A DNA stretch of 64,000 nucleotides. Source: Rhodoferax sp. AJA081-3. Its GTDB lineage: Bacteria; Pseudomonadota; Gammaproteobacteria; Burkholderiales; Burkholderiaceae_C. The stretch lies in NCBI RefSeq assembly GCF_017798165.1, contig NZ_CP059068.1, forward strand, positions 2,046,001 to 2,110,000, read 5' to 3'. The translations under genes and the position numbers were made by a program. The notes below the pieces were generated by a model, which saw only the letters and a list, made by a program, of their open reading frames with translations, had not been told where the DNA came from and ran no database searches. Numbering within the stretch: the stretch's first letter is position 1; each line of letters opens with the position of its first letter. Of this stretch, positions 54,310-63,865 are shown in pieces.

Positions 54310-55832
54310 GCCAGGCGGAAAACGGCCACGGCCTGTACCAGCTCTTGTGCGCGGGTTTTCAGGTTGTCGGCTGCCGCCGCGCTTTGCTCCACCAGCGCGG
54401 CATTTTGTTGAGTGGCATGGTCCATTTGTGCCACCACTTTGCTGACCACCGCAACGCCCTGGCTTTGCGCCTTACTCGCCGCACTGATCTCCCCGACCAG
54501 GGTGCTGACACCCTGGATGGCAGCCACCACTTCCTGCATGGTGGCGCCCGCACGGTCCACCAGGGCCGACCCCTGCTCCACCCGCTCCACGCTGGTCGCG
54601 ATAAGGCCCTTGATTTCGCGCGCCGCACTGGCACTGCGCTGGGCCAGGCTTCGGACTTCGGTGGCAACCACAGCAAAGCCGCGCCCCTGATCACCTGCAC
54701 GGGCCGCCTCAACCGCCGCATTCAGCGCCAGGATATTGGTCTGAAACGCAATGCCATCAATCACACCAACAATGTCTGCAATACGGCGTGAGCTGTCGTT
54801 GATACCCTGCATGGTGCTGACCACATCCGCCACCACCGAGCCACCCCGAATCGCCACCGTGCAGGCGCTTTGGGCCAGTTCATTGGCCTCGCCCGCACCT
54901 TCGGCATTGCGGTCAACGGTGCTGCCCAGTTCATCCATGGAGGATGCCGTTTGCTGCAGGGCCGATGCCTGGCTCTCGGTGCGGTTGCTCAGGTCGGCAT
55001 TGCCTGCGGCAATTTCGCTGCCTGCCATGGCCACACTCTCTGCATTGGCGCGCACGGCAGACACCGTCTGCGCCAGGCTCTGTTGCATATTGCGCAGCGC
55101 ATCCAGCAGATTGCCCAAGGGGCCGCGGTCATAGGGAATGGCATTGGCCAGTTCACCCTCGGTGATTCGGTTGGCGATGTCCGTTGCCAGCGCCAGGGGG
55201 CCGGTAAGAACTTTGAAGATCCACATGGCCAACGCGGCGCATAACACCAGCGCCACCAAACACAGCCCCATGACCATGGCGCGGACCCAGCTGGCCTCTT
55301 GTTGCAGGCGGCCTGACTCCGCTTGCGCAGCACCTGATTGCAGATCAATCTGCTTGGTCATTGCGGCGACCAGTGCGGAGCCAACCGGTGTGGTGTGCTG
55401 GCTGCGCCAGGCCTTGGCCTCGTCGTTCTGCCCGGCTATGCGCATCTCAAACCACTTGGGCCTGACCTTCTCGTAACGTGCAAAACCTTCCCGCAAGGTT
55501 TGCAGGCCCTCCCGTTCTGTAGCCGAAAGCGACTGACCGGCGTAAGCGGTCAAAGCCTGGTCGATCGTGGCGAAGTGTTTGGCTTCGGCCTGCGCCAGCT
55601 TTGCCGTGCCTTCAGCATTCGCGGACATGGCTTGCGAGATGGCGTAGCGCAGTTCCCAGAGCGCACTGTTGGCCGTGAGCAGGTGGCCGGCACGGAGGGT
55701 GCCGTCGGTCAGGGACTGGTAGTTGCCCTGGGTGCGGAAGGTGAAGGTTGCCGCCACAACGGACACCAGGGCCACAAAAACAAATATGGCGCCGAAGGCA
55801 GCCAGCAACCTGGCGTTGAGTGAATTTTTCAT
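54306..55832 (-). CDS. Methyl-accepting chemotaxis protein
   Basis: A 508-residue inner-membrane receptor. TM1 is at about residues 9-31, a four-helix-bundle-like periplasmic domain at about 32-185, TM2 near 190-210 ([20 protein letters not shown]), then HAMP and a signalling domain whose conserved hairpin tip reads [21 protein letters not shown] near residue 375. The C-terminus lacks a CheR-tethering pentapeptide. Ligand unknown. Confidence 0.93.
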   Translation of the reverse strand: MKNSLNARLLAAFGAIFVFVALVSVVAATFTFRTQGNYQSLTDGTLRAGHLLTANSALWELRYAISQAMSANAEGTAKLAQAEAKHFATIDQALTAYAGQSLSATEREGLQTLREGFARYEKVRPKWFEMRIAGQNDEAKAWRSQHTTPVGSALVAAMTKQIDLQSGAAQAESGRLQQEASWVRAMVMGLCLVALVLCAALAMWIFKVLTGPLALATDIANRITEGELANAIPYDRGPLGNLLDALRNMQQSLAQTVSAVRANAESVAMAGSEIAAGNADLSNRTESQASALQQTASSMDELGSTVDRNAEGAGEANELAQSACTVAIRGGSVVADVVSTMQGINDSSRRIADIVGVIDGIAFQTNILALNAAVEAARAGDQGRGFAVVATEVRSLAQRSASAAREIKGLIATSVERVEQGSALVDRAGATMQEVVAAIQGVSTLVGEISAASKAQSQGVAVVSKVVAQMDHATQQNAALVEQSAAAADNLKTRAQELVQAVAVFRLA

Positions 55833-55978
55833 GTGTCGCCGTCCCTGAAAGAACCAAAACATCTGCATGGTCCCCCGGCAAGGTCTTGGGCGCCTCACAC
55901 ACAGGGATGCGAATTCACAACGACGGAGTAACTATGTCTGATTTCCCAGGGTCTCGCAACTGGCAATAAAACGCCCAC

Positions 55979-56980
55979 CTACACGGACAAGCTGCGGCGC
56001 AGGTCCGCACCACTGAGCCGCTGGCCCGCACGGTGGGTTTGCAGCATCTTTAACAACTGGGCGTTGGCGGGTGCGGCCGTGCCGTGCTGTTGCGCCAGCC
56101 GCACCACGGCGCCGCACAGGTCGTCGATCTCGGTGGTGCGGCCCTTTTGCACATCGTCCCACATGGAGGAGCGCGCGGACGGGTCTATGCGCAGCATGCG
56201 CGCCGCTACCAGCTTGAACAAAAAGTCCGGCAGGCGCAGTACCTTAGGCAACAGACGCGGCGGCGCGCTGGCGACCTTGGCCGGTGTGATGCCAGCCGCG
56301 TCCATCGCACGCAGGGCTTCGGTCTGCAGCGCTGACAGCACCACACGGTAGTTGCGGTCCATCAGCTCGTCGCGCAGCGGCAAGTCCGACAGTGCGTTGA
56401 CCGGGTTGTTCAGGTTCAGCAGCAGCTTGCCCCATTGCACCGACTGCATATCGGGCACCACCACCATGGGCAGGCCGGCAGCATCGCAACAGGCAACCAC
56501 CTCGGCGCTCTGCTTGGATGCGCCTATCTGCAAATATCCAGTGGTGGCGCGGTGCACCTTGGCGGGGCTGGACAAGACCACGTTGTAAGGCACCATGCCA
56601 GCCACCACCTCCAAGTGCGGCGCGGCGTCACGGATACGCTGCACGTTGTCAACACCGTTTTGCAGGGAGATGACCAGTGTGCCCGCGCCAAACGCGGCAC
56701 CGATTTCGGCAGCGGCCTGGGCGGTTGCACCACCTTTTACACACAACAACACCACGGCTGCGCCACTAAGGTCCACATCGGCTACCGACACCGCAAACCG
56801 CAATCGGTCCGCCGGCACATGGGCGCTGAAGCCGTCCATGTCGGACACCGTCAAGCCGTGGATGGCAATCTCACCCAGGATGGCGGGCCTACCGACCAAG
56901 CTGACCCGCTGCCCGCTGGCGGCAAGCCGCCCGCCGACATAACAGCCAATGGCGCCAGCGCCTACTACGATGAAATGCAT
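55979..56980 (-). CDS. panE: 2-dehydropantoate 2-reductase
   Basis: A 333-residue KPA reductase for pantothenate synthesis (NADPH-dependent). The Rossmann loop VVGAGAIGCYVGG is at residues 5-17; the catalytic Lys is in WGKLLLNLNNPVNAL near residue 186, and PSARSSMWDDVQKGRTTEIDDL near 275 is the substrate-binding Ser/Asp region. Family paralogues with other 2-keto acid substrates exist, so the symbol is probable rather than certain. Confidence 0.85.
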   Translation of the reverse strand: MHFIVVGAGAIGCYVGGRLAASGQRVSLVGRPAILGEIAIHGLTVSDMDGFSAHVPADRLRFAVSVADVDLSGAAVVLLCVKGGATAQAAAEIGAAFGAGTLVISLQNGVDNVQRIRDAAPHLEVVAGMVPYNVVLSSPAKVHRATTGYLQIGASKQSAEVVACCDAAGLPMVVVPDMQSVQWGKLLLNLNNPVNALSDLPLRDELMDRNYRVVLSALQTEALRAMDAAGITPAKVASAPPRLLPKVLRLPDFLFKLVAARMLRIDPSARSSMWDDVQKGRTTEIDDLCGAVVRLAQQHGTAAPANAQLLKMLQTHRAGQRLSGADLRRSLSV

Positions 56981-57028
56981 AGACCCTCACTCGGTAAAAG
57001 AACAACACCACGCATGCAAGCCACACAG

Positions 57029-57075
57029 ATTGCTACTATAACCATAGCAATACCAATAGATAACACGGGGGCTAG
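57029..57075 (+). repeat. CGGGGGCTAG repeat, copy 6
   Basis: GCTActataaccATAGC, then CGGGGGCTAG at 57066-57075, between divergent panE and the FAD oxidoreductase gene. Confidence 0.75.
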
Positions 57076-57164
57076 CTGCCAGTTTTACCACAATGCATCA
57101 AGCAACCAGCAACTAAACCACCTTCGTATCCAATCTCACTCTGGCCCACTGTTAGCATGCCCCC

Positions 57165-58427
57165 ATGTCCCAACGCATCGCAATCATCGGCAGTGGCATG
57201 GCAGGCTTGGCGGCCTCGTGGTTCCTGGGTGAGCACCACCACGTCACACTGTTGGAGCGCCAGCCGCGCCTGGGCATTGGCGCACACAGTGTGCAGGCGC
57301 CGGGCGGCGTAGTGGATGTGCCACTGCGTGTCATCTACCCTGGTTATTACCCCGAACTGTTTGCGCTGCTGGCGCAGACCGGTGTGCCGGTCGAGCCGCT
57401 GGACGCATCCATCGGCTTTTCTGATCTGGGGGGTGCAAGTTACTTCCGCTACAGCAATATCCATGCGCTGGGCAAAAGCCTGCCTTGGGTGACACCCGCC
57501 ACCTGGCTGCGCAGCGCACCACGGCACATCCTGTTCGACCTGGGCCGGTTTTTGTGGGAAGCGCCCAAGGCCCTCGTGGCGGGCGCTTTGCACGACCGCA
57601 CCATTGGTGACTACCTGGACCTGCAGAAGTATTCCCACGATTTCACCGACCGCTTTTTGGTCCCCGCCTTTGCCGGCATCAACACGGTGAGCTGCCAGGA
57701 GGTGCGCAACTACCCCGCCGAGCTGATTGCGCAGTACTTCAACCGCGACTTCATTGTCTCCAGCGTCTACCGCGCCGTAGGGGGTGCGGCGGCCATTGCG
57801 CAGGCGCTGTCGGCACGGGTGGCGCAGTTGCGCCTGGGCGCGTGTATACGCAGTGTGCACCGGCATGCGCAGCACGTCGTCATCACCCTGGAGGACGGCA
57901 GCACCGAGCACTTTGGCGCCGTGGTCTTTGCCACACAAGCCAACCAGGTGGCGGCCATGCTGCATGACGCAAGCCCCGAAGAACGGGCTGTACTGCAGGC
58001 CGTGCGTTACGGCGGCGTGCGCGTGGTCATGCACCACTATGCGCGCCTGATGCCCGGTGACCCCAAGGACTGGAGCCCGGTCAACTACGTGGTGTCACCC
58101 GACCATGACAGGCCCATGGTCAGTATCTGGGTCAACCGCCTGCTGCCCGCCTACCAGGACGCGCGACCCCTGTTCCAGACCATCAACCCCATGCTGGAAC
58201 CAGCGGCGGAACTGGTGCTGCAAGACTGCCAGCTGCAGCGCCCCATCGTGGACCTGGCCACACAGGCCAACTTGCAGCAGCTGGACACACTGCATGCGCA
58301 GCCGGGGCGGCGTGTGTTCTTCTGCGGCTCGTACGCCGCACAGGGCATCCCGCTGCTGGAGAGTGCGGTGGCATCGGCACTGCATGTTGCGCAGGCTATA
58401 ACGCAGGCGGATGGCTTCACGCGCTGA
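57165..58427 (+). CDS. FAD-dependent amine-oxidase-like protein
   Basis: A 420-residue flavoprotein. The FAD dinucleotide loop IIGSGMAGLAASWFL is at residues 7-21, followed by the Glu (LLERQ) that binds ribose. FAGINTV near residue 165, YAAQGIPLLESAVASAL near 390 match the COG2907 'NAD/FAD-binding' family often found with cyclopropane fatty-acid genes. Those partners are absent here. Substrate unknown. Confidence 0.8.
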   Translation: MSQRIAIIGSGMAGLAASWFLGEHHHVTLLERQPRLGIGAHSVQAPGGVVDVPLRVIYPGYYPELFALLAQTGVPVEPLDASIGFSDLGGASYFRYSNIHALGKSLPWVTPATWLRSAPRHILFDLGRFLWEAPKALVAGALHDRTIGDYLDLQKYSHDFTDRFLVPAFAGINTVSCQEVRNYPAELIAQYFNRDFIVSSVYRAVGGAAAIAQALSARVAQLRLGACIRSVHRHAQHVVITLEDGSTEHFGAVVFATQANQVAAMLHDASPEERAVLQAVRYGGVRVVMHHYARLMPGDPKDWSPVNYVVSPDHDRPMVSIWVNRLLPAYQDARPLFQTINPMLEPAAELVLQDCQLQRPIVDLATQANLQQLDTLHAQPGRRVFFCGSYAAQGIPLLESAVASALHVAQAITQADGFTR

Positions 58428-58438
58428 CCTGCACTCGG

Positions 58439-60457
58439 TCAGGCCCTCTCGCTCGACAACATCGCTTCCTCAAAAGCACTGGGCCGCTTCTGGCTAAACA
58501 TCAGGGTCAATATGCGGCTGCAGCGGGTCATGGCCACGTACATCAGGTTGCGCTCGTCGTCCAGTGTGCCGCCATCATCCGCCGGGAACTCCCCCCGCGC
58601 GATGAATGGAATGGTCACCCGCTCAAACTCCAGACCCTTGACCGAGGGGATGTCGGTGAGGATGAGAGAGTTCTTGCGCGCCTTGGCATCCCCTAACTTC
58701 TCGTAGGAGAGATCCAGCTCATTGATGTGGCGAAAGAAGGCGGCAGCGCTGTCAAAAATCATAGCGGCCTGTTTCAAACCATCCAGGTGCGCCACGGCGT
58801 CTGCACACCGCTGGCGTTCCACCCAATGGTGGGCGGCAAGACCCGGCATGTCCAGCGCTTGCAGCATGGCATCCAGCATGGTGTCACCCGTGTGGGTTGC
58901 GGCCACGGCCATGGCGGCCTCCAGGCGACGGCGTATGGCGGGATCCGCCTTGGCGATCACTTGCCTTTTGAGGAACGTGCCCCACAAGCTTTGGTCGTGC
59001 AGGATCTCCTTGACGGCGGCATGGAGGCGTTCGTCCTGGGACTCTGCTTCGCTCTCGGCATAGTCAAACTGCACACCCGCAAGATCCACAAGCGCCTGCA
59101 CCATGCGATGGCGGGCGCGGTGGCTCGTGACCAACTCAAACTCTGGACGGGATGCCGCAAGCAACGCCCTGACCATCAACACCTCCGGGCGGTGCAAGTA
59201 GGTGGGAAAGGGGTAGGTGCGGTAAGGTATTTTCTGCTCCAGCAGAAAATTCTCAATCAACACCGACTGGTGCGGATGGCGCAGCAAGACGACAAACTGG
59301 CCCATCGCCCCGCCGTGGCGCTGCCAGGCGGCCGCGTCTTCAACAATTTTCTGCGCACACTCCAATGGCGCTGCATAGAAAAACGGATGAACCTCGGTCT
59401 CGTGTTTGGCAAACGAAGCGTAAGGTTTGGCAGCCAGATTGCCGGCCAATTCCGCCAGGCGCACCGCAAACCGGTACGAGCCGGGCAGGTGCATCACCGT
59501 GGTGGCACGCCCGGTTTCCCGCGCAAAGTAGGCAGCATCCATGAACTTGGGCTCCGCGCCCGCCTTTTGGTGCAAGACCTGGTCAGGGTCTCCCACCCCA
59601 CAGAAGACGGCATTTGTGTTGCTCTCCAACAGGCGGCGAAGCAGGGTGAACATCGCCGCGTTCATATCGTGGAACTCATCAACACACAACAAGTGCAGAC
59701 CGCCTGGCCATTTGGAGAACAGGTTTTGGGGCATTTCCACCGACATGTCGCCCAAGGTGCTGGCCAGATCGTAGGTGGCATCCCCCGGCGCGCGGAACAA
59801 CGGTGGCTCTTCTTCTGACGGCCTGCGCAAACGCTCCAAGCGCTCCAGGACCTTGAGGACCGTGTAGTCCTCACCTGCGTTGTCGGCAAGCTGGCGGTCA
59901 ACACGTTCGCCCAACCACCGCGCTTCAGGCAGCACCATCTTGCCCTTGATACGCAAGCTCTGATGGATAAGCTGCTCATAAAACCCGCCGCCCTCGTCGC
60001 TGGGGACCTGCAGGTGGTGGTCGCCCCGCTGCTCGGCGCGTGTGCGCACTTCATCCATGCATTGCGCAATGTAACCCTTGAGTTCCTCGGGGGTCTTGAC
60101 CGTCCTGGCGCGGCTGCCCTCCGGCTCCTGCAGCATGTAAACCGCGAATTCGTCAAAGGTGTTGATCCAGAGCTCTTTGACAACCTCGGCTGGAACACCG
60201 ATTTTTTCCAACGCGCGCCTGAATGCCAACCCCGCTACCTCGGTGTAGGTCAAGGTCAGGATTTTCTTGGGCCAATACCGCCCCGTTTTGCGCCGCTGTT
60301 GCTCCAGAACCTCTGCAACCTTGAGCGCGAGGCTGGTGGTCTTGGCGGCCCCGGCGTTGGCGTCCACGATGATCGACGGGCTGTTGCTGGTTTGCAGCTC
60401 CACCTGCTGCCGCGAGGGCGTGATGTTTTGCGGGTGGAAAAGCGGTGGTGACGTCAT
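58439..60457 (-). CDS. UvrD/Rep-like superfamily 1 DNA helicase, divergent
   Basis: A 672-residue ATP-dependent helicase-like protein. Walker A is DANAGAAKTTSLALK near residue 32 (AGAAKT instead of the usual AGxGKT), and motif II is LLCVDEFHDMNAAM near residue 250 (DEFHD for DEAQD). Motif III is CGVGDPDQVLHQ and motif VI is NLMYVAMTRCSRIL near the C-terminus. The ATG at 60457 is used; a GTG 27 nt upstream is possible. Stand-alone gene; role in DNA repair inferred. Confidence 0.85.
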   Translation of the reverse strand: MTSPPLFHPQNITPSRQQVELQTSNSPSIIVDANAGAAKTTSLALKVAEVLEQQRRKTGRYWPKKILTLTYTEVAGLAFRRALEKIGVPAEVVKELWINTFDEFAVYMLQEPEGSRARTVKTPEELKGYIAQCMDEVRTRAEQRGDHHLQVPSDEGGGFYEQLIHQSLRIKGKMVLPEARWLGERVDRQLADNAGEDYTVLKVLERLERLRRPSEEEPPLFRAPGDATYDLASTLGDMSVEMPQNLFSKWPGGLHLLCVDEFHDMNAAMFTLLRRLLESNTNAVFCGVGDPDQVLHQKAGAEPKFMDAAYFARETGRATTVMHLPGSYRFAVRLAELAGNLAAKPYASFAKHETEVHPFFYAAPLECAQKIVEDAAAWQRHGGAMGQFVVLLRHPHQSVLIENFLLEQKIPYRTYPFPTYLHRPEVLMVRALLAASRPEFELVTSHRARHRMVQALVDLAGVQFDYAESEAESQDERLHAAVKEILHDQSLWGTFLKRQVIAKADPAIRRRLEAAMAVAATHTGDTMLDAMLQALDMPGLAAHHWVERQRCADAVAHLDGLKQAAMIFDSAAAFFRHINELDLSYEKLGDAKARKNSLILTDIPSVKGLEFERVTIPFIARGEFPADDGGTLDDERNLMYVAMTRCSRILTLMFSQKRPSAFEEAMLSSERA

Positions 60458-60613
60458 TGCGACCCTGTTTTTGGAATGCGCCACATCTTAAGCGGATGTG
60501 CGGGGCCATCCCGCCACATTTAATTCACGCTTTTTGAATCCAACGGCCAGGCCGCTGCGTATTCACCTCTGAGCACCTTCCCGCTCCCGTTCATGTCATT
60601 CAAGGAGATACCC

Positions 60614-62245
60614 ATGCAGTTCAAATTTGGCAACGTCGCAAAGGCGTGTTTGTTGTTGGTTACCGCCAGTGCGGCGATGGCGGCCAGCCACCGCGAAGCC
60701 CCGTTTATCACCACCAGCCCCAAGGTCGATGGCACGGACTTCTATATGTTCCGCAGCTACGAAGGCGTCAGCGCCACGGGCACCGGTGGCCGCAGTGACT
60801 ACGTCACGATGATCGCCAACTACCAGCCGCTGCAGGGCCCCTACGGCGGCCCCAATTACTTCTCGATGGACCCCAACGCCTTGTACGAGATCCACCTGGA
60901 TAACAACGGCGACGCCAAGGAAGACATTACCTTCCAGTTCCGCTTCACCAACAAGCTCAACAGCGTGGCCTTACCCATAGGTAGCGCCAACGTTGCCATC
61001 CCGCTGATACAGGCCGGTGCCGTCAGCAACCTGACCGACGCGAACCTGAACCTGAACGAAACCTACACCGTGGCCATGGTGCGCGGGGACCGCCGCAAGG
61101 GTACGTCTCAGTCCGTTGCCAAGACCAATGGTGCTTCTACCTTTGAGAAGCCGGTGGACTACATCGGCACCAAAACACTGGGAGATGCCACCGCCTATGA
61201 GGCCTATGCCCAGAAACACGTCCATGCAGTCAAGGTACCCGGCTGCCCTGCTGGCAAAGACACCGGTTATGTATTTGTAGGCCAGCGCCAGGAAGGTTTT
61301 GCCGTCAACCTGGGCACGGTGTTTGATCTGGTCAACGCTCCCGCGTCGTTCCTGCTGGACCCCGCTAACAAAGACGCGGCCGGCCAGGGCGGCAAACACT
61401 ACATCCAGAAGAACAACGTGACCTCCATCGCGTTGGAAGTGCACAAGGATTGCCTGACCGCTGGCAGCGACCCCGTCATTGGCGGCTGGACCACGGCCAG
61501 CATGCGCCAGACACGCCTGCTCAACGGCAAACCCGCATCCGGCCATCAGACCAGCGAGAAGGCGGGCGGCGCCTGGGTGCAGGTCTCGCGCCTGGGCAAC
61601 CCGTTGGTCAACGAACTGGTGATTGGCCTGCCAGACAAAGACAAGTTCAATGCTTCCAAGCCACAAGACGACACCCAGTTCCTGACCTATGTAACCAACC
61701 CCACGCTGCCTGCGCTGTTGGGCGTGGTGTTGTCGGGCAGTGCCACTGCACTGGCACCTACCAACCTGCCCCGCACCGACCTGGCTACCGTGTTCTTGAC
61801 CGGTATCACCGGCGTGAACAAGCCCACATCTGCAACCCCGTCTGAAGTGCTGCGCCTGAACACCGCAATTGCCCCCGTGCAGTTTGCCGACCAGAACCGC
61901 CTGGGCGTGGCCGGTGAAGTGCTGCGTGTCGGTGGTACCGCCAACCTGGCCACGGCCAAGGATCTGGCTGGCTTCCCCAATGGTCGTCGTCCCAAGGATG
62001 ACGTGGTCGACATCGCACTGGTGGCTGTATTGGGTGGCCTGTGCGTCATCAACGGTGACAACAACTCGCTGGCTCTGAACGGTGTGCCAGGCGTGCCATC
62101 GCTCACATCGGCGTGCAAGGCTTCCAGCGTACCGCTGGGTGGTACATCCGCCAATATCCACGACGGCGTGGACCAGGCCACCGTGCCCTTCCTGAACCGC
62201 TTCCCTTACCTCAACACCCCCAATGCCGGCTCTGCCGCCAACTAA
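60614..62245 (+). CDS. Exported DUF4331 protein
   Basis: A 543-residue exported protein. The signal peptide MQFKFGNVAKACLLLVTAS ends before ASHREAPFITTSPKVDGTDFYMF, the hallmark start of DUF4331, and the DPNALYEIHLDNNGDA pattern follows near residue 90. The family is exported, of unknown function and found in many soil and water bacteria. A strong AAGGAGATA site precedes the ATG at 60614. Followed within 24 bp by a small lipoprotein and then a DUF4198 gene, forming a likely three-gene export cluster. Confidence 0.85.
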   Translation: MQFKFGNVAKACLLLVTASAAMAASHREAPFITTSPKVDGTDFYMFRSYEGVSATGTGGRSDYVTMIANYQPLQGPYGGPNYFSMDPNALYEIHLDNNGDAKEDITFQFRFTNKLNSVALPIGSANVAIPLIQAGAVSNLTDANLNLNETYTVAMVRGDRRKGTSQSVAKTNGASTFEKPVDYIGTKTLGDATAYEAYAQKHVHAVKVPGCPAGKDTGYVFVGQRQEGFAVNLGTVFDLVNAPASFLLDPANKDAAGQGGKHYIQKNNVTSIALEVHKDCLTAGSDPVIGGWTTASMRQTRLLNGKPASGHQTSEKAGGAWVQVSRLGNPLVNELVIGLPDKDKFNASKPQDDTQFLTYVTNPTLPALLGVVLSGSATALAPTNLPRTDLATVFLTGITGVNKPTSATPSEVLRLNTAIAPVQFADQNRLGVAGEVLRVGGTANLATAKDLAGFPNGRRPKDDVVDIALVAVLGGLCVINGDNNSLALNGVPGVPSLTSACKASSVPLGGTSANIHDGVDQATVPFLNRFPYLNTPNAGSAAN

Positions 62246-62269
62246 CCCCCACCACGTGAGGAACACACC

Positions 62270-62545
62270 ATGCACAAAACTTTGATGAACACCCGTTGGT
62301 TGGCGGTAGTCAGTGCCACAACACTGCTGGCCGCCTGCGGTGGCGGCGGCGGTGGCACAACAACCCCCGCCGGCCCCACGCTGGTGGTAGGAACCGATGT
62401 GCCAGTTACCGTGGAGCATAGCGCCACGGGTGTAGTGGCTTTTGCTAAGACACAACTGGCAGCTACCAGTGAAACCAGTGACCCACTGGTGCTGGGCGAC
62501 GCCAAGTTGGCCACTGACGATGCATCTGAGCCGGCCGACATCTAA
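62270..62545 (+). CDS. Small lipoprotein, unknown
   Basis: A 91-residue protein: MHKTLMNTRWLAVVSATTLL then the lipobox LAAC with Cys 23, then a poly-Gly linker (GGGGGG) and a short acidic tail. The mature part would be about 69 residues. Between the DUF4331 and DUF4198 genes, so probably works with them at the cell envelope. Confidence 0.65.
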   Translation: MHKTLMNTRWLAVVSATTLLAACGGGGGGTTTPAGPTLVVGTDVPVTVEHSATGVVAFAKTQLAATSETSDPLVLGDAKLATDDASEPADI

Positions 62546-62555
62546 GGCCGCGTCC

Positions 62556-63407
62556 ATGCTGCGCAGCGTTGCGCTGCTGGGCTGCCTGTGGGGTCCAGCG
62601 GCGCAATGTGTGCAGGCACACGAGTTCTGGTTGACGCCCATCGCCTCACCGCAGGCGGTGGGCACAACGGTGAATCTCCGTCTGGAAGTGGGCGAATTTT
62701 TTACCGGCGAGGCAGCCGGTTTTTCCATTCCCACAACACGCGCACTGCGCCATTACCGCGCTGGGCAGCCCGCCCAAGAACTGCGGCCCTTTTTGCCAGC
62801 CGAGGCACCCGAGGCAGAGGTTGCTCTGGCGCTGGATACACCCGGCACCCACCTGCTGGCCTATGACAGCACGCCCCAATACATCACGCTGGAAGCCAAC
62901 ACGTTTCACGCGTATTTGCACGACGAAGGACTGGATTTTGTGAAGACCCAGAGAGAGCAGGCGGGCACCGCCAACTCACCCGCGCGCGAACGTTACCGCC
63001 GCCACATCAAGACGCTGATCGAGGTTGGCCCCAATCCCCAGGCCGTGCAGGCCCTGGACCCCACCTACGCCGTGCATGCAGGCCAGCGCCTGGAGCTGAC
63101 GCCGGCGCGCAACCCGCTGGCACTGGCACCGGGGGACGCATTGCCCATCACAATACTGTTCGATAACCAACCCCTGGCAGGTGCACTGGTCAAGGCCTGG
63201 CACAAACACAACGGCCAGTTGGTGATGATCCGCGCCACTACATCGGCACAGGGCGAGGTCACATTCAACCTGCCCTATGCCGGTGACTGGATGGTGAGCG
63301 TGGTGCACATGACCCCGGCGGTCGATGGTGATGAAGAAGGTGTGGACTGGGACAGCTTCTGGGGCAACCTGACATTCCACGTGCCCAGCAGATCACTTCA
63401 AAAGTGA
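62556..63407 (+). CDS. Exported DUF4198 (NikM/cobalamin-ECF-like) protein
   Basis: A 283-residue periplasmic protein. A signal peptide (MLRSVALLGCLWGPAAQCVQA) is followed directly by HEFWLTP, the standard mature start of DUF4198 proteins, often tied to metal handling. The C-terminal Ig-like part contains LAGALVKAWHKHNGQL and WMVSVVHMTPAVDGDEEGVDWDSFW. The ATG at 62556 is chosen; a longer frame overlaps the lipoprotein gene. The stop overlaps repeat copy 7. Confidence 0.82.
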   Translation: MLRSVALLGCLWGPAAQCVQAHEFWLTPIASPQAVGTTVNLRLEVGEFFTGEAAGFSIPTTRALRHYRAGQPAQELRPFLPAEAPEAEVALALDTPGTHLLAYDSTPQYITLEANTFHAYLHDEGLDFVKTQREQAGTANSPARERYRRHIKTLIEVGPNPQAVQALDPTYAVHAGQRLELTPARNPLALAPGDALPITILFDNQPLAGALVKAWHKHNGQLVMIRATTSAQGEVTFNLPYAGDWMVSVVHMTPAVDGDEEGVDWDSFWGNLTFHVPSRSLQK

Positions 63408-63438
63408 TAGCAATTCAGGTATATGCGACGGGGGCTAG
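63406..63438 (+). repeat. CGGGGGCTAG repeat, copy 7
   Basis: A tgATAGCaattc segment then CGGGGGCTAG at 63429-63438. It begins inside the DUF4198 stop codon. Confidence 0.7.
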
Positions 63439-63454
63439 AGGCCACAAATGAAGA

Positions 63455-63480
63455 AGGGCACCAGGTTTCCCTGGTGCCCT
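63455..63480. other. Perfect hairpin after the DUF4198 gene
   Basis: AGGGCACCAGG (63455-63465) pairs with CCTGGTGCCCT (63470-63480) around a 4-nt loop. No T-run follows on either side, so classic terminator function is doubtful; it might still be an mRNA 3' stabiliser. Confidence 0.4.
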
Positions 63481-63760
63481 CAAACCGACCCACAGTTTGA
63501 TTCAGCCAACTGGGTCGCAGCGTCCGCTGGTTAAAGCGGTAGTCTTTGCTACAGCGTTGTTAGTGCAACTGTGCTTGACTTTCTTGGCTGTCAGCAGCCC
63601 GACATAAGTACCGGGCATGCACTTACAACGCAGACTTGCCCATGCAGTTGACCGTGTTTACTTTTGTTTACCAGGCGCTATGTTCGCTGGCGAACCGACC
63701 CTGCGTTCCATCCCAGATAAGGTTCATATGGGGTCGCATGCTTGCGAGTACAGCATGTAC
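63481..63760. other. Gene-poor stretch with one small minus-strand frame
   Basis: No convincing gene. A 38-codon minus-strand frame (63502-63618, starting MPGTYVGLLTAKKVKHSC) is open but unsupported by a ribosome binding site or recognised family. I would treat it as a possible gene relic. Confidence 0.3.
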
Positions 63761-63807
63761 GATGCTATACATTAGATAGCGCAATCGTTATATTATTCGC
63801 GGGCTAG
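63761..63807 (+). repeat. CGGGGGCTAG repeat, copy 8 (variant CGCGGGCTAG)
   Basis: GATGCTATAC...gATAGCgc, then CGCGGGCTAG at 63798-63807, 59 bp before the last gene. One base differs from the usual core. Confidence 0.65.
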
Positions 63808-63865
63808 AGGCCACTTTTGCCAACACTCTCCGGGGTAAGGACCAGCGCCTGTGCATAATCCCGCC

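Noticed and set aside
63455..63480. Hairpin after DUF4198 gene as intrinsic terminator
   Set aside because: No T-tract on either strand; recorded as a plain hairpin only.
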